From positions 2,174,001-2,238,000 of the forward strand of contig NZ_AP023368.1 of assembly GCF_014218355.1 (NCBI RefSeq): a stretch of DNA of 64,000 bases, written 5' to 3'. The notes below the pieces were generated by a model. The model had not been told where the DNA came from. It made no database searches and worked only from the letters and a program-made list of their open reading frames with translations. Source of the stretch: Anaerocolumna chitinilytica (GTDB taxonomy: Bacteria; Bacillota; Clostridia; Lachnospirales; Lachnospiraceae). The translations under genes were made by a program, and so were the position numbers. Positions 45,148-54,408 of the stretch are shown in pieces (position 1 is the first letter of the stretch; each line of letters opens with the position of its first letter).

Positions 45148-45930
45148 ATGGAAGATAACTATAAACAGAAAATAATTCAAGGAAGGGAAATCATGAAAGC
45201 ATCCGATTTTGATGTGGAAAGTGATGAGGCAAAGGGAGTACCCCAGCCGTCACTGTCAAATGAAAAGTCTACGGATAACATAATAAAGCTTTCCAAAGAA
45301 TTTGAAGACGTCCTGACAGACAACAATTTTCTAACAATATTAAATAACAGAAACAGTAAGAGAAAATATGCCGAGGACGCCTTAACCTTAACAGAACTGT
45401 CCTTCTTACTCTGGGCTACTCAAGGGGTTAAGAGGGTTATCGGTAATAACAGAAAGGCAACTCTCAGGACAGTTCCCTCTGCGGGAGCCAGACATCCCTT
45501 TGAAACATATTTGTTTGTAAATAATGTGGAAGGGTTAAAACAGGGAATGTATCACTATCTGGCTTTGACCCATGAACTTGAGTTAATACGAGAAGATGCC
45601 GACCAGGAAAATAAAGTGACAAAAGCATTCTTAGGGCAGAGCTTTGCAGGAGGTGCGCCGGTGAGCTTCGTATGGAGCGTAGTTCCCTATCGCAGTGAGT
45701 GGCGTTATTCCGTGGATGCGCAAAAGTATGCCTTGTTGGATGCAGGACATATCTGTCAGAACCTTTACCTGGCAGGAGAAGCCATAGGTTGCGGGGTTTG
45801 CGCAATCGGAGCTTATGATCAACAGCTGACAGACAGCTTAATTGGTCTGTCCAATGCATATTCATCGGAAGAAGACAGTGAATTCACCGTGTATGCAGCA
45901 GCTGTGGGTAAGAAGGTTACGGAGAACTAA
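45148..45930 (+). CDS. SagB-type nitroreductase-family oxidoreductase
   Basis: 260 residues. Flavin-binding nitroreductase fold with SagB/ThcOx features: SVNRNSKRKYAEDALTLTEL-like segment at RNSKRKYAEDALTLTELSF, PSAGARHPFETYLFVNNVEG, YSVDAQKYALLDAGHICQNL, AIGCGVCAIGAYD. SagB proteins oxidise azolines in RiPP synthesis, but no cyclodehydratase or precursor is nearby, so this is more likely a free-standing metabolic oxidoreductase. GGAAGG-type RBS before the ATG; a DUF503 gene follows after 3 bases. Confidence 0.88.
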   Translation: MEDNYKQKIIQGREIMKASDFDVESDEAKGVPQPSLSNEKSTDNIIKLSKEFEDVLTDNNFLTILNNRNSKRKYAEDALTLTELSFLLWATQGVKRVIGNNRKATLRTVPSAGARHPFETYLFVNNVEGLKQGMYHYLALTHELELIREDADQENKVTKAFLGQSFAGGAPVSFVWSVVPYRSEWRYSVDAQKYALLDAGHICQNLYLAGEAIGCGVCAIGAYDQQLTDSLIGLSNAYSSEEDSEFTVYAAAVGKKVTEN

Positions 45931-45933
45931 AGG

Positions 45934-46215
45934 ATGAGAATAGGAACACTAGAACTCTGGCTGTATATGCCCTGGGTGCATTCGTTAAAAGAGAAACGTA
46001 TGGTGGTAAAGAGCCTTTGTGCCAAGCTTCGGAATCAATTCAATGTATCCGTGGCGGAAGTAGAAGAGCAGGATACCCATCAGACGGCCGTCTTCGGCAT
46101 CGCCTGTGTGGCGGAGGATACCAGGCAGATAGACAGTATATTAGACAATATTCTTACCTTTATCGAAAGCAACACCGAAGGTGAGATAACCAAAATCCAA
46201 AGAGAAATCTTATAA
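45934..46215 (+). CDS. DUF503 (YlxP-like) protein
   Basis: 93 residues of DUF503: WLYMPWVHSLKEKRMVVKSL, NVSVAEVEEQDTHQTAVFGI are its diagnostic blocks. YlxP lies with rbfA in many Firmicutes and may bind RNA or ribosomes; its exact role is unknown. Here it sits between a nitroreductase and a GNAT gene, with only a few bases between them. Confidence 0.9.
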   Translation: MRIGTLELWLYMPWVHSLKEKRMVVKSLCAKLRNQFNVSVAEVEEQDTHQTAVFGIACVAEDTRQIDSILDNILTFIESNTEGEITKIQREIL

Positions 46216-46238
46216 GATTGCAGAAAGCAGGGATACCA

Positions 46239-46727
46239 ATGATAAAAGACGTTCATTTCAACGTAAGAGATGCAGAACGACAGGATGTAAGAGTTATATT
46301 GGATTTAATTATAGAGCTGGCAGCCTATGAAAAGATGGATCATCTGGTAACTGCAACGGAAGAGATACTGGAGAAATCTCTTTTTCGGCAGAAGGTGGCA
46401 AAGGCATTGATTGCTGAATACGATGGAGTGCCTATCGGGTATGCCATTTACTTCTACAATTTCTCCACCTTTACGGGAAAGGCCGGTATCTATCTGGAAG
46501 ATCTCTATGTAAAATCAGAGTTTCGCGGAAAAGGTTATGGGAAAGCTTTGCTTGCCGAAGTTGCGGCCGTGGCCAGCAAAGAAGGCTGCCCAAGGCTAGA
46601 ATGGTCCTGCCTTAACTGGAATAAACCTTCTATTGAATTCTATGAAAGTCTTAATGCCAGGCATATGGATGAATGGAGGACTTACCGGTTGACGGGTGAG
46701 GATATCGGGAGACTGGCAGGAGAATAG
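46239..46727 (+). CDS. GNAT-family N-acetyltransferase, diamine acetyltransferase-like
   Basis: 162 residues. Acetyl-CoA loop R-G-K-G-Y-G-K-A in EFRGKGYGKALL, LEDLYVKSEFRG and the later SCLNWNKPSIEFYESLNARH match the spermidine/spermine (SSAT-like) branch. Start at ATG 46239 with AGGGA upstream; TTG 46218 is an alternative. Substrate likely a polyamine or a thialysine-type amine, by family only. Last gene of a three-gene run. Confidence 0.88.
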   Translation: MIKDVHFNVRDAERQDVRVILDLIIELAAYEKMDHLVTATEEILEKSLFRQKVAKALIAEYDGVPIGYAIYFYNFSTFTGKAGIYLEDLYVKSEFRGKGYGKALLAEVAAVASKEGCPRLEWSCLNWNKPSIEFYESLNARHMDEWRTYRLTGEDIGRLAGE

Positions 46728-46772
46728 TCTATTGTTGGAGCTGTTGGTAAAACTGGTTTATGGCAATGGGAC

Positions 46773-46849
46773 GGCAATCGGCACAAATCAGAAAGACTCA
46801 TGCGCTGGTTCCAAGGCGCATTCGTTCTTTCTGTTTTGTGCCGATTGCC
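46773..46849. repeat. 77-bp long inverted repeat
   Basis: Arms of about 32 bp: GGCAATCGGCACAAA / TTTGTGCCGATTGCC perfect at the outside, then CAGAAAGA/TCTTTCTG and ATGCGC/GCGCAT inside, loop about 10. No T run. It could be a strong RNA hairpin or a MITE-like relic. Confidence 0.75.
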
Positions 46850-46936
46850 TGTGTATTGATTGGGATTTAGGTTTTGATGGTCGGAGTATGTAGACTTGAT
46901 TATGTGGGTTATATAATGAAGGTCAGATAAGAAGAC

Positions 46937-47024
46937 CAGAGTATAAGGAATAAATTCAAGAGCATGAAGTTGAAACCAGCGCATAAGGAATAGAACATAA
47001 ATTCCAGAGCATGGAGTTGAAATC
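46937..47024. repeat. Two imperfect direct repeats of about 42-48 bp
   Basis: Both copies have ATAAGGAATA and AAATTC-N-AGAGCATG-N-AGTTGAAA; the second has a 6-base insertion. They lie between the long inverted repeat and the next terminator, in DNA with no gene. Confidence 0.7.
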
Positions 47025-47044
47025 AATAAGGTGAGAATATCATA

Positions 47045-47097
47045 AAAATGTGGCGGACCTTCTGAATGAAGCAATTCGGAGGATACCGCCACTTTTA
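47045..47097. terminator. Bidirectional terminator downstream of the NagZ-like gene
   Basis: GTGGCGG / CCGCCAC outer stem with nearly complementary inner arms (CCTTCTGAAT / ATTCGGAGG) and A5/T4 ends on either side. Confidence 0.8.
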
Positions 47098-47122
47098 TTT
47101 ATTATGTTAATTCATTAGTTTT

Positions 47123-48499
47123 TTACTGAAGGATACCTAGACGCAGCTTCCATACAATATCTCGAATAGCGGATGCATCAATCCGTTCTTCTTTTATTGT
47201 GCCTTTCTTTACGGCGGCTATTACAGCTGGAATTTGTTTGTCAAAGTCTGTTGCTATCAATAGGTCGTTACCGGCTTGGATTGCCAGAACTGCAGCGGCA
47301 TCTTCTGTGGCATAATTCTTTATGGCGTCCATACTAAGGTCATCTGTCATTATAACGCCTTCAAAGCCTAGGTCATCTCTTATGATATCATGTACGGCTG
47401 GAGAAAGGGAAGCCGGACGGTTCTTATCCATGGATGTAACTACGTTATGGGATACCAGAATGCTGTCAGCACCAGCCTTAATACCAGCCTCGAAGGGAAG
47501 GAAGTCATTCTTTTCAAACTGTTCTAGTTTCCTGTTATCTGTAGCACTTCCTGTGTGGGTATCCACATTGCTTCCATAGCCGGGGAAATGCTTTAATACG
47601 CTTCCGATATGGTCTTTCTTCATCTCAAGGATAACTGTGGTAACGAAGTTGGAAGTTGCTTTTGCATCTTTACCAAAGGAACGTTTGTAGATAAAGTCTG
47701 AAGCATTGGTAGATACGTCACTGACAGGAGCAAGGTTCACATTAATACCAAGCCCTAATAGCAGGTTTGCTTTTTCTTTGGTGTCATTCTGTATTGCTTC
47801 AAAACCTCCTTTTTTGTACAAGTCCATAGGGGATTCAAAAGGAGTACTGCGAAAGGCAGGATATTTGCTGACACGGTTAACCGTACCGCCTTCCTCATCC
47901 ACACCTATCAGCATGGGAATAGGGGAGGCTTTCTGGTAGCTGTTTAACAGCTTTTTGATACTGGTAGGGGTTTCGTCTTTAAAATCGTCCCCGAAGAGAA
48001 TATAGCCGCCTAATTGGTAATCTGTGATATCCTTTACTCCGGTGTCTTTTCGAAGGCGAACGAAAAACATCTGCCCGACTTTTTCTGCAAGGGTCATATG
48101 GGAGACTAGTTCCGTGGCTCTTGCTTCGTAAGAATCGTCATTCTTAGTGCCGCCGTCTGAGCCGTTGGAAGATGAGGAGTCCGTTGGTGTTACCGTAGGA
48201 GTGCCTGAAACAGTGCCATTACCGGAAACAGGACTGGTAATACCATCATCTGCTCCGTCGGTCGGACCGGAAACTGCATTATCATCCGGATTAATGGAAG
48301 GTATCGGTACATTTGTGGCAGGGGTTCCGGTTCCCTCAGGGGTATCCGTAATATCGCCGGTCCCGGTATCTGGGGTAGGTGTAACAGTATCTGTTGCAGC
48401 AGTACCGCCGGGAGTGGAAGGAATAATTCTGCTGCAGCCGCTGGTAAGCAAAGTTAATACTAATAATAAACAAACAAAAATAGATTTGTGTGATTTCAT
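47123..48499 (-). CDS. Beta-N-acetylhexosaminidase lipoprotein, GH3/NagZ type
   Basis: 458 residues. Lipoprotein signal MKSHKSIFVCLLLVLTLLTS with lipobox TSGC, a long Thr/Pro/Gly/Ser linker (to about residue 125), then the GH3 barrel. NagZ marks: KHFPGYGSNVDTHTG (the His of the Asp-His dyad) and the nucleophile in VIMTDDLSMDAIKNY. It releases GlcNAc from peptidoglycan fragments outside the cell. Start 48499 fits the signal peptide; the open frame extends upstream to 48565 with a hydrophilic tail that is unlikely. Confidence 0.92.
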   Translation of the reverse strand: MKSHKSIFVCLLLVLTLLTSGCSRIIPSTPGGTAATDTVTPTPDTGTGDITDTPEGTGTPATNVPIPSINPDDNAVSGPTDGADDGITSPVSGNGTVSGTPTVTPTDSSSSNGSDGGTKNDDSYEARATELVSHMTLAEKVGQMFFVRLRKDTGVKDITDYQLGGYILFGDDFKDETPTSIKKLLNSYQKASPIPMLIGVDEEGGTVNRVSKYPAFRSTPFESPMDLYKKGGFEAIQNDTKEKANLLLGLGINVNLAPVSDVSTNASDFIYKRSFGKDAKATSNFVTTVILEMKKDHIGSVLKHFPGYGSNVDTHTGSATDNRKLEQFEKNDFLPFEAGIKAGADSILVSHNVVTSMDKNRPASLSPAVHDIIRDDLGFEGVIMTDDLSMDAIKNYATEDAAAVLAIQAGNDLLIATDFDKQIPAVIAAVKKGTIKEERIDASAIRDIVWKLRLGILQ

Positions 48500-48861
48500 A
48501 GGGAAGTCCTTTCTTTCACATATTAAATACTTTTCCATAGTATAACCCAAAGCCAATAATATCATTTATAAGATATTATGAAACAATAAACATTTCACCT
48601 CAGGCATTAAGTGGTCTTACGTCCAAATGTCTGTTAATATTAAAAAACCATTATATGGAATGATATATTCTTCTTGTAAGATGAAACACATTCTAGCACC
48701 ATACGATACCGATGTAAAGGTGCAAAATTCTTACTTTTTATAGACAAAAGTTCTTAAGATGACGTATAATAAGCTTCGCAGATGAATACCTGCCGCCGGC
48801 ATGAATCCGGCACTTACCTTGATTTTGTACGCGTGTTAACGCACGCAGATGGGAGCTAAAG

Positions 48862-50271
48862 ATGAAAAAAGGAACAATGTGTACAGGAACAGTAGAAAGA
48901 ATTGATTTCCCGGGAAAAGGGATTGTAAATATAGAAGGTGAAAAAGTCGTTATCAAAGACACCATTACAGGACAAAAAGTCAACTTTTCAATCAGTAAAT
49001 CCAGAAAAGGAAAAAGCGAAGGCCGTTTGCTTGAAACCTTAGAGAAATCCCCGCTTGAAACCGTAGAAGCAAAGTGCAAGCACTTTGGACCCTGCGGTGG
49101 CTGTAATTACCAGACGATTCCTTATGAAACTCAGTTAGGTATTAAAGAGGATCAGGTAAAGAGATTGCTTGGAGCAGTTACCACAGATCTGCCCTTTGAG
49201 GGAATCAAAGGCAGCCCGAAGTATTGGGAATACCGTAATAAGATGGAATTCTCCTTTGGAGATGAGGTAAAGGACGGACCTTTGTGCCTGGGGCTTCATA
49301 AGAAGGGAAGCTTTCATGATATTGTAACAACTACCGGCTGCTGTATCGTAAATTCAGATTATAATCAGATACTTAGCTGCGTATTAGAATATAGCAGGGA
49401 ACTGGGCATGACCTTCTACCGCAAATTGTCACATGTGGGTTATTTAAGACACCTGCTTGTTCGCAGGGCGGAAAAGACAGGGGAAATTCTGATTAACCTG
49501 GTAACTTCATCGCAGTGGGGAGATTTGGGAGCGGACAATACGTTAGATGCGAATACCTTAGCTGAGAATGAAATGTTGGAAGAAATGAAGAAACGTCTCC
49601 TTGCATTACCGCTTGAAGGAAAGATTGTAGGATTTCTTCATACAGTGAATGACAGTCAGGCGGATGTGGTACAAAGTGACAGAACAGATATCCTGTATGG
49701 ACAGGATTATTTCTATGAAGAGATATTAGGTTTAACCTTTAAGATATCAACCTTCTCCTTCTTCCAGACGAATTCACTTGGTGCGGAAGTACTCTATGAT
49801 ACTGCCAGAGAATTTGTTGGAGAGACGAAGGACAAGTTGATATTCGATCTATATAGTGGGACAGGAACGATTGCGCAGCTGCTAGCACCAGTAGCCAAGA
49901 AGGTAATTGGTGTGGAGATTGTGGAAGAGGCAGTAGTTGCAGCGAGAGAAAATGCGGCTAGGAATAAGCTTGAGAATTGTGAGTTTATTGTAGGGGATGT
50001 GCTGAAGGTGATTGATACTATTGAAGAGAAGCCGGATCTAATTGTGATTGATCCGCCGAGAGATGGGGTTAATCCGAAAGCGTTGGAGAAGATTATACAG
50101 TATGGGGTAGATAGGATGGTGTATATATCTTGTAAGCCGACCAGTTTGGCAAGGGATTTGGTGATATTGCAGGAGAGAGGATATAAGGTGGAAAGGGCTT
50201 GTGCAGTGGATATGTTTCCGAATACGAATCACTGTGAAAGTATTTGCCTTTTAGTTAAAGAAAAGATTTAA
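48862..50271 (+). CDS. 23S rRNA (uracil-5-)-methyltransferase, RlmD/RlmCD type
   Basis: 469 residues. N-terminal TRAM domain (TGTVERIDFPGKGIVNIEGE), iron-sulfur cysteines CKHFGPCGGCNYQ, methyltransferase domain with FDLYSGTGTIAQLL, VIGVEIVEEAV, DPPRDGVNPKALE and the catalytic Cys in YISCKPTSLARD. It makes m5U in 23S rRNA with SAM. Whether it is RlmD-, RlmC- or TrmA-like cannot be told by eye. GGGAG precedes the ATG. Ordinary housekeeping gene at the left border of the AT-rich accessory region. Confidence 0.9.
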   Translation: MKKGTMCTGTVERIDFPGKGIVNIEGEKVVIKDTITGQKVNFSISKSRKGKSEGRLLETLEKSPLETVEAKCKHFGPCGGCNYQTIPYETQLGIKEDQVKRLLGAVTTDLPFEGIKGSPKYWEYRNKMEFSFGDEVKDGPLCLGLHKKGSFHDIVTTTGCCIVNSDYNQILSCVLEYSRELGMTFYRKLSHVGYLRHLLVRRAEKTGEILINLVTSSQWGDLGADNTLDANTLAENEMLEEMKKRLLALPLEGKIVGFLHTVNDSQADVVQSDRTDILYGQDYFYEEILGLTFKISTFSFFQTNSLGAEVLYDTAREFVGETKDKLIFDLYSGTGTIAQLLAPVAKKVIGVEIVEEAVVAARENAARNKLENCEFIVGDVLKVIDTIEEKPDLIVIDPPRDGVNPKALEKIIQYGVDRMVYISCKPTSLARDLVILQERGYKVERACAVDMFPNTNHCESICLLVKEKI

Positions 50272-50512
50272 ATAATTCCATATAAATTTATGATTATAGT
50301 CTGGAAGATTAATTATTATATAAGTATACCTTTATAAACGGTTTGGGTTTAATGAAAATCAAAGTTTGTAAAGGTATATTTTTATATTGTAAACGTTTGA
50401 AATGTTTACTAGAGAATAAAGGACTATAATTATTGTATTTAAGAGTGATTTAAAGTAATAAATGACAATGTTTCCAGATAATAAAAAATATGTTTTAATT
50501 TGTCAGTAAAAT

Positions 50513-50521
50513 TGGTATAAT
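50513..50521 (+). promoter_or_regulatory. Extended -10 promoter at the outer edge of the left inverted repeat
   Basis: TGG-TATAAT (TGn plus TATAAT) with a poor -35. Transcription would begin near 50528, inside the repeat, and enter the segment between the repeats. The 50272-50512 stretch is AT-rich and has no other feature I can name. Confidence 0.6.
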
Positions 50522-50523
50522 GA

Positions 50524-50549
50524 ATAAAGGATAATCAACTATTATCCTT
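50524..50549. repeat. Left 26-bp inverted repeat of a possible invertible segment
   Basis: Core AAGGATAAT-CAACT-ATTATCCTT preceded by ATA; the arms extend to 15 bp here. The identical 26 bases occur in opposite orientation at 54302-54327. The 5-base asymmetrical centre fixes the orientation. The architecture is like tyrosine recombinase crossover sites, or an operator. Confidence 0.85.
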
Positions 50550-50577
50550 TATTCAATTATTATACGAAAGGTATGCT

Positions 50578-53052
50578 ATGGATAATTTTCGAGGTATTGT
50601 AGGTCGTAAGCTGTTAACTGATGAACTAAAGGATAAATATATAAATAAAGTAGCTAAATCGGTCACAGTAATAAATGCGGGATATGGACAGGGCAAGACA
50701 TATGTTATGAATTTGTTAATTGATGATCTATCTAAAAATTATAAAGAAATAAAAATTTTTACAAATCAAGAAGATGAATTTATATTGTGTTCTAGTTCTT
50801 CTAAATCTAAAGAATTAAATTCTATTGATTTTTCTTTTGGTATACCAGCTTTTTCCTTAGGTGTAGGGGTGGGTTGGGAAAATCGGCATTCAAATTATGA
50901 CAAAATAAGAAATATGTTATCTAAGCATATGAATAAGAATATACTTATTTGTGTAGAAAATATAAGTATTGCGAATAGTAGTATACGGATACTTTTATCA
51001 TATATAATCTATAATATAGAGAAATTAGAAAAAGAATTTAAAAAAAGAATCTTTGTCCTCATTACTGATGTATACGAACAAGACACTATTTACAAATACA
51101 ATATATCAACTGAAATAATTAAATTACAAGATTATGATATAAACGATGTGAAAATTTTTCTAAAACAGAGGCATGAAATATTTAATTTTGATGAACTAAA
51201 TATAGAAAAAATATTTGAGTTAAGTAGTGGTAATTTACACATAGCAGATTTTCTTTTTGAGGAAATTCTAGTATATGGGAATAATCATCTTTCGACGTTA
51301 AATGATATTGTAAATAAAAAAATGGCTTTAATAAAAATGCAAGGCGAAAAAAAAGAATTAGCTGGTAAAGACATTGAAAATATTATCTATTCAGCTTCGT
51401 TGGCTATAAAAGAATTTTCAGCAGGATTACTAACAGAAATAGTTGAGCAAAACATTACAAATATCTCCAGCAGCCTTGAAATCGCTAAAAAAGAAGCACT
51501 ACTGACTCAGGATATGAAAAAATATTATAGATTTATATCTAATGATATACAAAAACATATAGCGGATATGACAATAATAAATCATGAAAACTGGTTAATT
51601 ACTTACTACAATTATTATTCAGAAAACGAACAAGATGAATATTATCTTAGAGCTTATTATTTAATTAAATATCAAGATGAAATTAGCTCTATTTCATTTT
51701 CACTCTTAGTACTTGCTTATTCTGCGGCACGGAAAATGTCTGATGATATTAACACAAAAAAGGTAATTGATTTAAAAAATTTATATATAAAAGAGTCCGC
51801 TGAAAATGATAATTTCCAACGTATTATTAATTTTTATGATAGTCTGTTTGCTAATAAATCGCTATCAGAAGTAAAGGGAAATTATAAAGCAGTTCATATT
51901 GATTCTTTGGAATTAGTGGTTAAAGCAGAATTAACATGTGAATATTTTCATTATCTTTATACTAATACCAAAATGGATGATTCTGCTTATTTAAATGTTT
52001 TATATCAGTGTAAAGAATATGCGTTACAAAAATTAAAACTCAACGTATCTGATATAGATTTTGTTGTTAGTATAGACGAAACTATCTTACGTTTAAAAAT
52101 TATCTATGATATTGCGCCATGTATATTGGATCAGTTAAATGATTATGATAGCTTTCAAATGTTATATCAAAAAAGTAAAGAACTCTCTGAAATCAAATAT
52201 AATTCAAAAAGATGTAATTTAGGACAGTATATAGAAAATGTATTTAATAGAAAGGCTTTTCTATTTGTTAATCAAGCTGCTTGTAAGATATATTATGAAA
52301 AAGCTAAAAACTTTTTCTTGACCAATAAAATATGGGATGAATATTGTATTACACTTGTATGTGAAGCTGGTACTAGTATTGTTATACAACAATTTGAGGA
52401 AGCACTTGAGCTTTGCTGTAAAGTTCAGGAAATATGTCAAGAACAGAATATATTGCTCCCACAAATTAATAAATTATATAACAATCAAATTATTGCGGAG
52501 TTTCTATTAGCAGAACAAAAAACAAAAAATATAAATAGAGCTATATCGTCCGCAAAAAAAGCGTTAGTAAAGTTGAAAAAATGTGTTAACAAGACTGCTG
52601 ACACAGCCCAATTTGTAATACTTACTAATATATGTTCACTATCATTATATTGTAATAATGATAAACAGTATCTGAAATATAAACATTTATTAGAAAAATC
52701 ATATAATTGTAAAAGAATTGATGATTTAGAAGATAAAAACATCGATGATTTTTATAGATACTATTTTGGGTGGTTTGAGCTTTTCAGAATGATTCATAAT
52801 TGTGAGTGGGCGAAAGCAGAACAATATGTTAAACTACTAAAAGATTTTGTTCCAGCATTATTTAAAAAACAAGAAGTATTCTGGGAAAAGAAAAACAGTT
52901 CAGTACAATATATGATCGATAATAAGCAAACTACTAACCCGTTTGATTTTTGTAATAATCTAGTTGATACAAATCGAAATGAACAGACTATATCTAAGTT
53001 TTTTTATCGAGGGTTGATGGTATCTGACCTACAATATACATCATATTTTTAG
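50578..53052 (+). CDS. Large P-loop STAND-like ATPase, function unknown
   Basis: 824 residues. Walker A GYGQGKT at 35-41 in an NTPase domain (about 10-300; possible Walker B NILICVENIS), followed by some 500 residues of helical, TPR-like sequence (for example YYEKAKNFFLTNKIWDEYCI, EEALELCCKVQEICQEQN). This is the plan of STAND switches such as MalT/NLR-type ATPases, but I find no HTH or effector domain at either end. GC is much lower than in the core genes. AAAGG precedes the ATG, 28 bases after the left repeat. Signal sensor or defence role is only a guess. Confidence 0.65.
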   Translation: MDNFRGIVGRKLLTDELKDKYINKVAKSVTVINAGYGQGKTYVMNLLIDDLSKNYKEIKIFTNQEDEFILCSSSSKSKELNSIDFSFGIPAFSLGVGVGWENRHSNYDKIRNMLSKHMNKNILICVENISIANSSIRILLSYIIYNIEKLEKEFKKRIFVLITDVYEQDTIYKYNISTEIIKLQDYDINDVKIFLKQRHEIFNFDELNIEKIFELSSGNLHIADFLFEEILVYGNNHLSTLNDIVNKKMALIKMQGEKKELAGKDIENIIYSASLAIKEFSAGLLTEIVEQNITNISSSLEIAKKEALLTQDMKKYYRFISNDIQKHIADMTIINHENWLITYYNYYSENEQDEYYLRAYYLIKYQDEISSISFSLLVLAYSAARKMSDDINTKKVIDLKNLYIKESAENDNFQRIINFYDSLFANKSLSEVKGNYKAVHIDSLELVVKAELTCEYFHYLYTNTKMDDSAYLNVLYQCKEYALQKLKLNVSDIDFVVSIDETILRLKIIYDIAPCILDQLNDYDSFQMLYQKSKELSEIKYNSKRCNLGQYIENVFNRKAFLFVNQAACKIYYEKAKNFFLTNKIWDEYCITLVCEAGTSIVIQQFEEALELCCKVQEICQEQNILLPQINKLYNNQIIAEFLLAEQKTKNINRAISSAKKALVKLKKCVNKTADTAQFVILTNICSLSLYCNNDKQYLKYKHLLEKSYNCKRIDDLEDKNIDDFYRYYFGWFELFRMIHNCEWAKAEQYVKLLKDFVPALFKKQEVFWEKKNSSVQYMIDNKQTTNPFDFCNNLVDTNRNEQTISKFFYRGLMVSDLQYTSYF

Positions 53053-53053
53053 T

Positions 53054-54106
53054 TTACTTATCATAATTGGATATCATACATGCAACAATTATTTTATATA
53101 TTGTTTCATATGGCAATTTGTAATATTGTGTAAACAGGTATGCAATTGAACTATGATAAATAGTATATGGAGTCCCTGCAATATCGATTAAAAATGGTGT
53201 ATTATCTTTGATTCGAAAGTCAAAACGAGCATAATCCTTAACTCCTAGTAGTTCAGCGGCATTTTGGGCAATTATTTTAATATCTTCTTTTATTGGTGAA
53301 TTTAAAATAGCAAAATCATAATTATATGCATTAGATGTTATTGTATCAATGAAATAATTATTATTGCGAAAGACAATTTCAACTGGGTCCAAAGCATAAT
53401 ATTTTCCACTGTATTGTAATACCAAAACTTCACATTCAATTCCAGCTATATAATTTTGTATAAGTAAAGTATTAGTATTCATATTATCTATCAATTTATC
53501 AAGGATTTCTTTAGAAGTGTCGTTAAATAAAAAAATATTTTCGTCTGTTAAGCCTATACTTGCAGATTCATGGTTGTTCTTTACAATGACTTTCTGCGCT
53601 TTGTATGTAGGATATAAATCATCAAAATTGGTATTATTACAGTAGATTTCACTCTTAGGTACATTTATGCCATTTGTTTCTAAAAATTTTGTATAAATAA
53701 ATTTATTACGCAGCAAAGAAATAACAAAAGCATTACTACCGGTGTATTTTATGTTTAATAAATCACAGAAAGCTGGTATTAATGATTTTTTGCCATTTGA
53801 TCGTCCGTCTCGAGCAAAATTATAAACAATATATTTAGTATTAATTATATTATTTTCTAGTATATATTTAATAAATTCAAGTTCACTATAAAAGACTTTG
53901 ACAAACCCAAAACAATAAAAAATCGCAGACGCAATTTCTGCAAATTCTGTGCGAGAAAAAAATTCACTTTCATCAGAATGAATAACGGTTCCATTTCCAT
54001 ATTGATTAGTCTTCACCTGTGTATCGGCTATAACATATACGTCAAAATCTATGTTAATGTTTTTATAATACAATAAAATAAATTCAAGCAATTTATTATC
54101 TGTCAT
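53054..54106 (-). CDS. ATP-grasp enzyme related to D-Ala-D-Ala ligases
   Basis: 350 residues. Ddl-like order: N-domain ending YTGSNAFVISLLRNK, central KVIVKNNHESASIGL, LIQNYIAGIECEVLVLQY, then ARFDFRI and PFLIDIAGTPYTIYHSS. In true Ddl the last block is usually E-x-N with a Pro-Gly and Ser; here E and N are replaced (D, A), so metal coordination may differ. It could ligate amino acids or a peptide rather than D-Ala. AAAGGAG precedes the ATG. Convergent with the STAND-like gene, two bases between the stops, and inside the same inverted-repeat segment. Confidence 0.75.
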   Translation of the reverse strand: MTDNKLLEFILLYYKNINIDFDVYVIADTQVKTNQYGNGTVIHSDESEFFSRTEFAEIASAIFYCFGFVKVFYSELEFIKYILENNIINTKYIVYNFARDGRSNGKKSLIPAFCDLLNIKYTGSNAFVISLLRNKFIYTKFLETNGINVPKSEIYCNNTNFDDLYPTYKAQKVIVKNNHESASIGLTDENIFLFNDTSKEILDKLIDNMNTNTLLIQNYIAGIECEVLVLQYSGKYYALDPVEIVFRNNNYFIDTITSNAYNYDFAILNSPIKEDIKIIAQNAAELLGVKDYARFDFRIKDNTPFLIDIAGTPYTIYHSSIAYLFTQYYKLPYETIYKIIVACMISNYDK

Positions 54107-54301
54107 TTTGTCATTCTCCTTTGTGTGAGTGAATCATAGCATTATTAATTATAGATTATATTGGGCTTTTAGAGTTTTTACGCTCATTTACCTATTTATA
54201 TGAAATTTATTCATCGATGTTTTTAGGACAAAACTTTAAATTCTACGATATATATATAAGTTAACAATCAATAATCATTTCGTTATTAAAGTAATTCTTT
54301 G

Positions 54302-54327
54302 AAGGATAATAGTTGATTATCCTTTAT
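54302..54327. repeat. Right 26-bp inverted repeat of the possible invertible segment
   Basis: Reverse complement of 50524-50549 over all 26 bases, with centre AGTTG. It lies 195 bases upstream of the ATP-grasp start and 82 bases past the end of the recombinase gene. Confidence 0.85.
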
Positions 54328-54373
54328 CCAAAAAGGAGATTTGTAGATTTCAAAATATTAAGTATAATAATCA

Positions 54374-54404
54374 AAAGTGCAGCCTAATTTTTCAAGGCTG
54401 CATC
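54374..54404 (-). terminator. Terminator of the recombinase gene
   Basis: GTGCAGCCT / AGGCTGCAT 9-bp stem (one mismatch-free core AGCCT) with TTTT on the minus strand, just after the recombinase stop. Confidence 0.7.
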
Positions 54405-54408
54405 TAAA

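Noticed and set aside
45464..45865. 133-residue minus-strand frame
   Set aside because: It lies wholly inside the well-supported SagB-type oxidoreductase gene on the other strand.
50524..54327. Phage integration (attL/attR) reading of the 26-bp repeats
   Set aside because: att sites of an integrated element are direct repeats; these are inverted, and the recombinase lies outside the segment.
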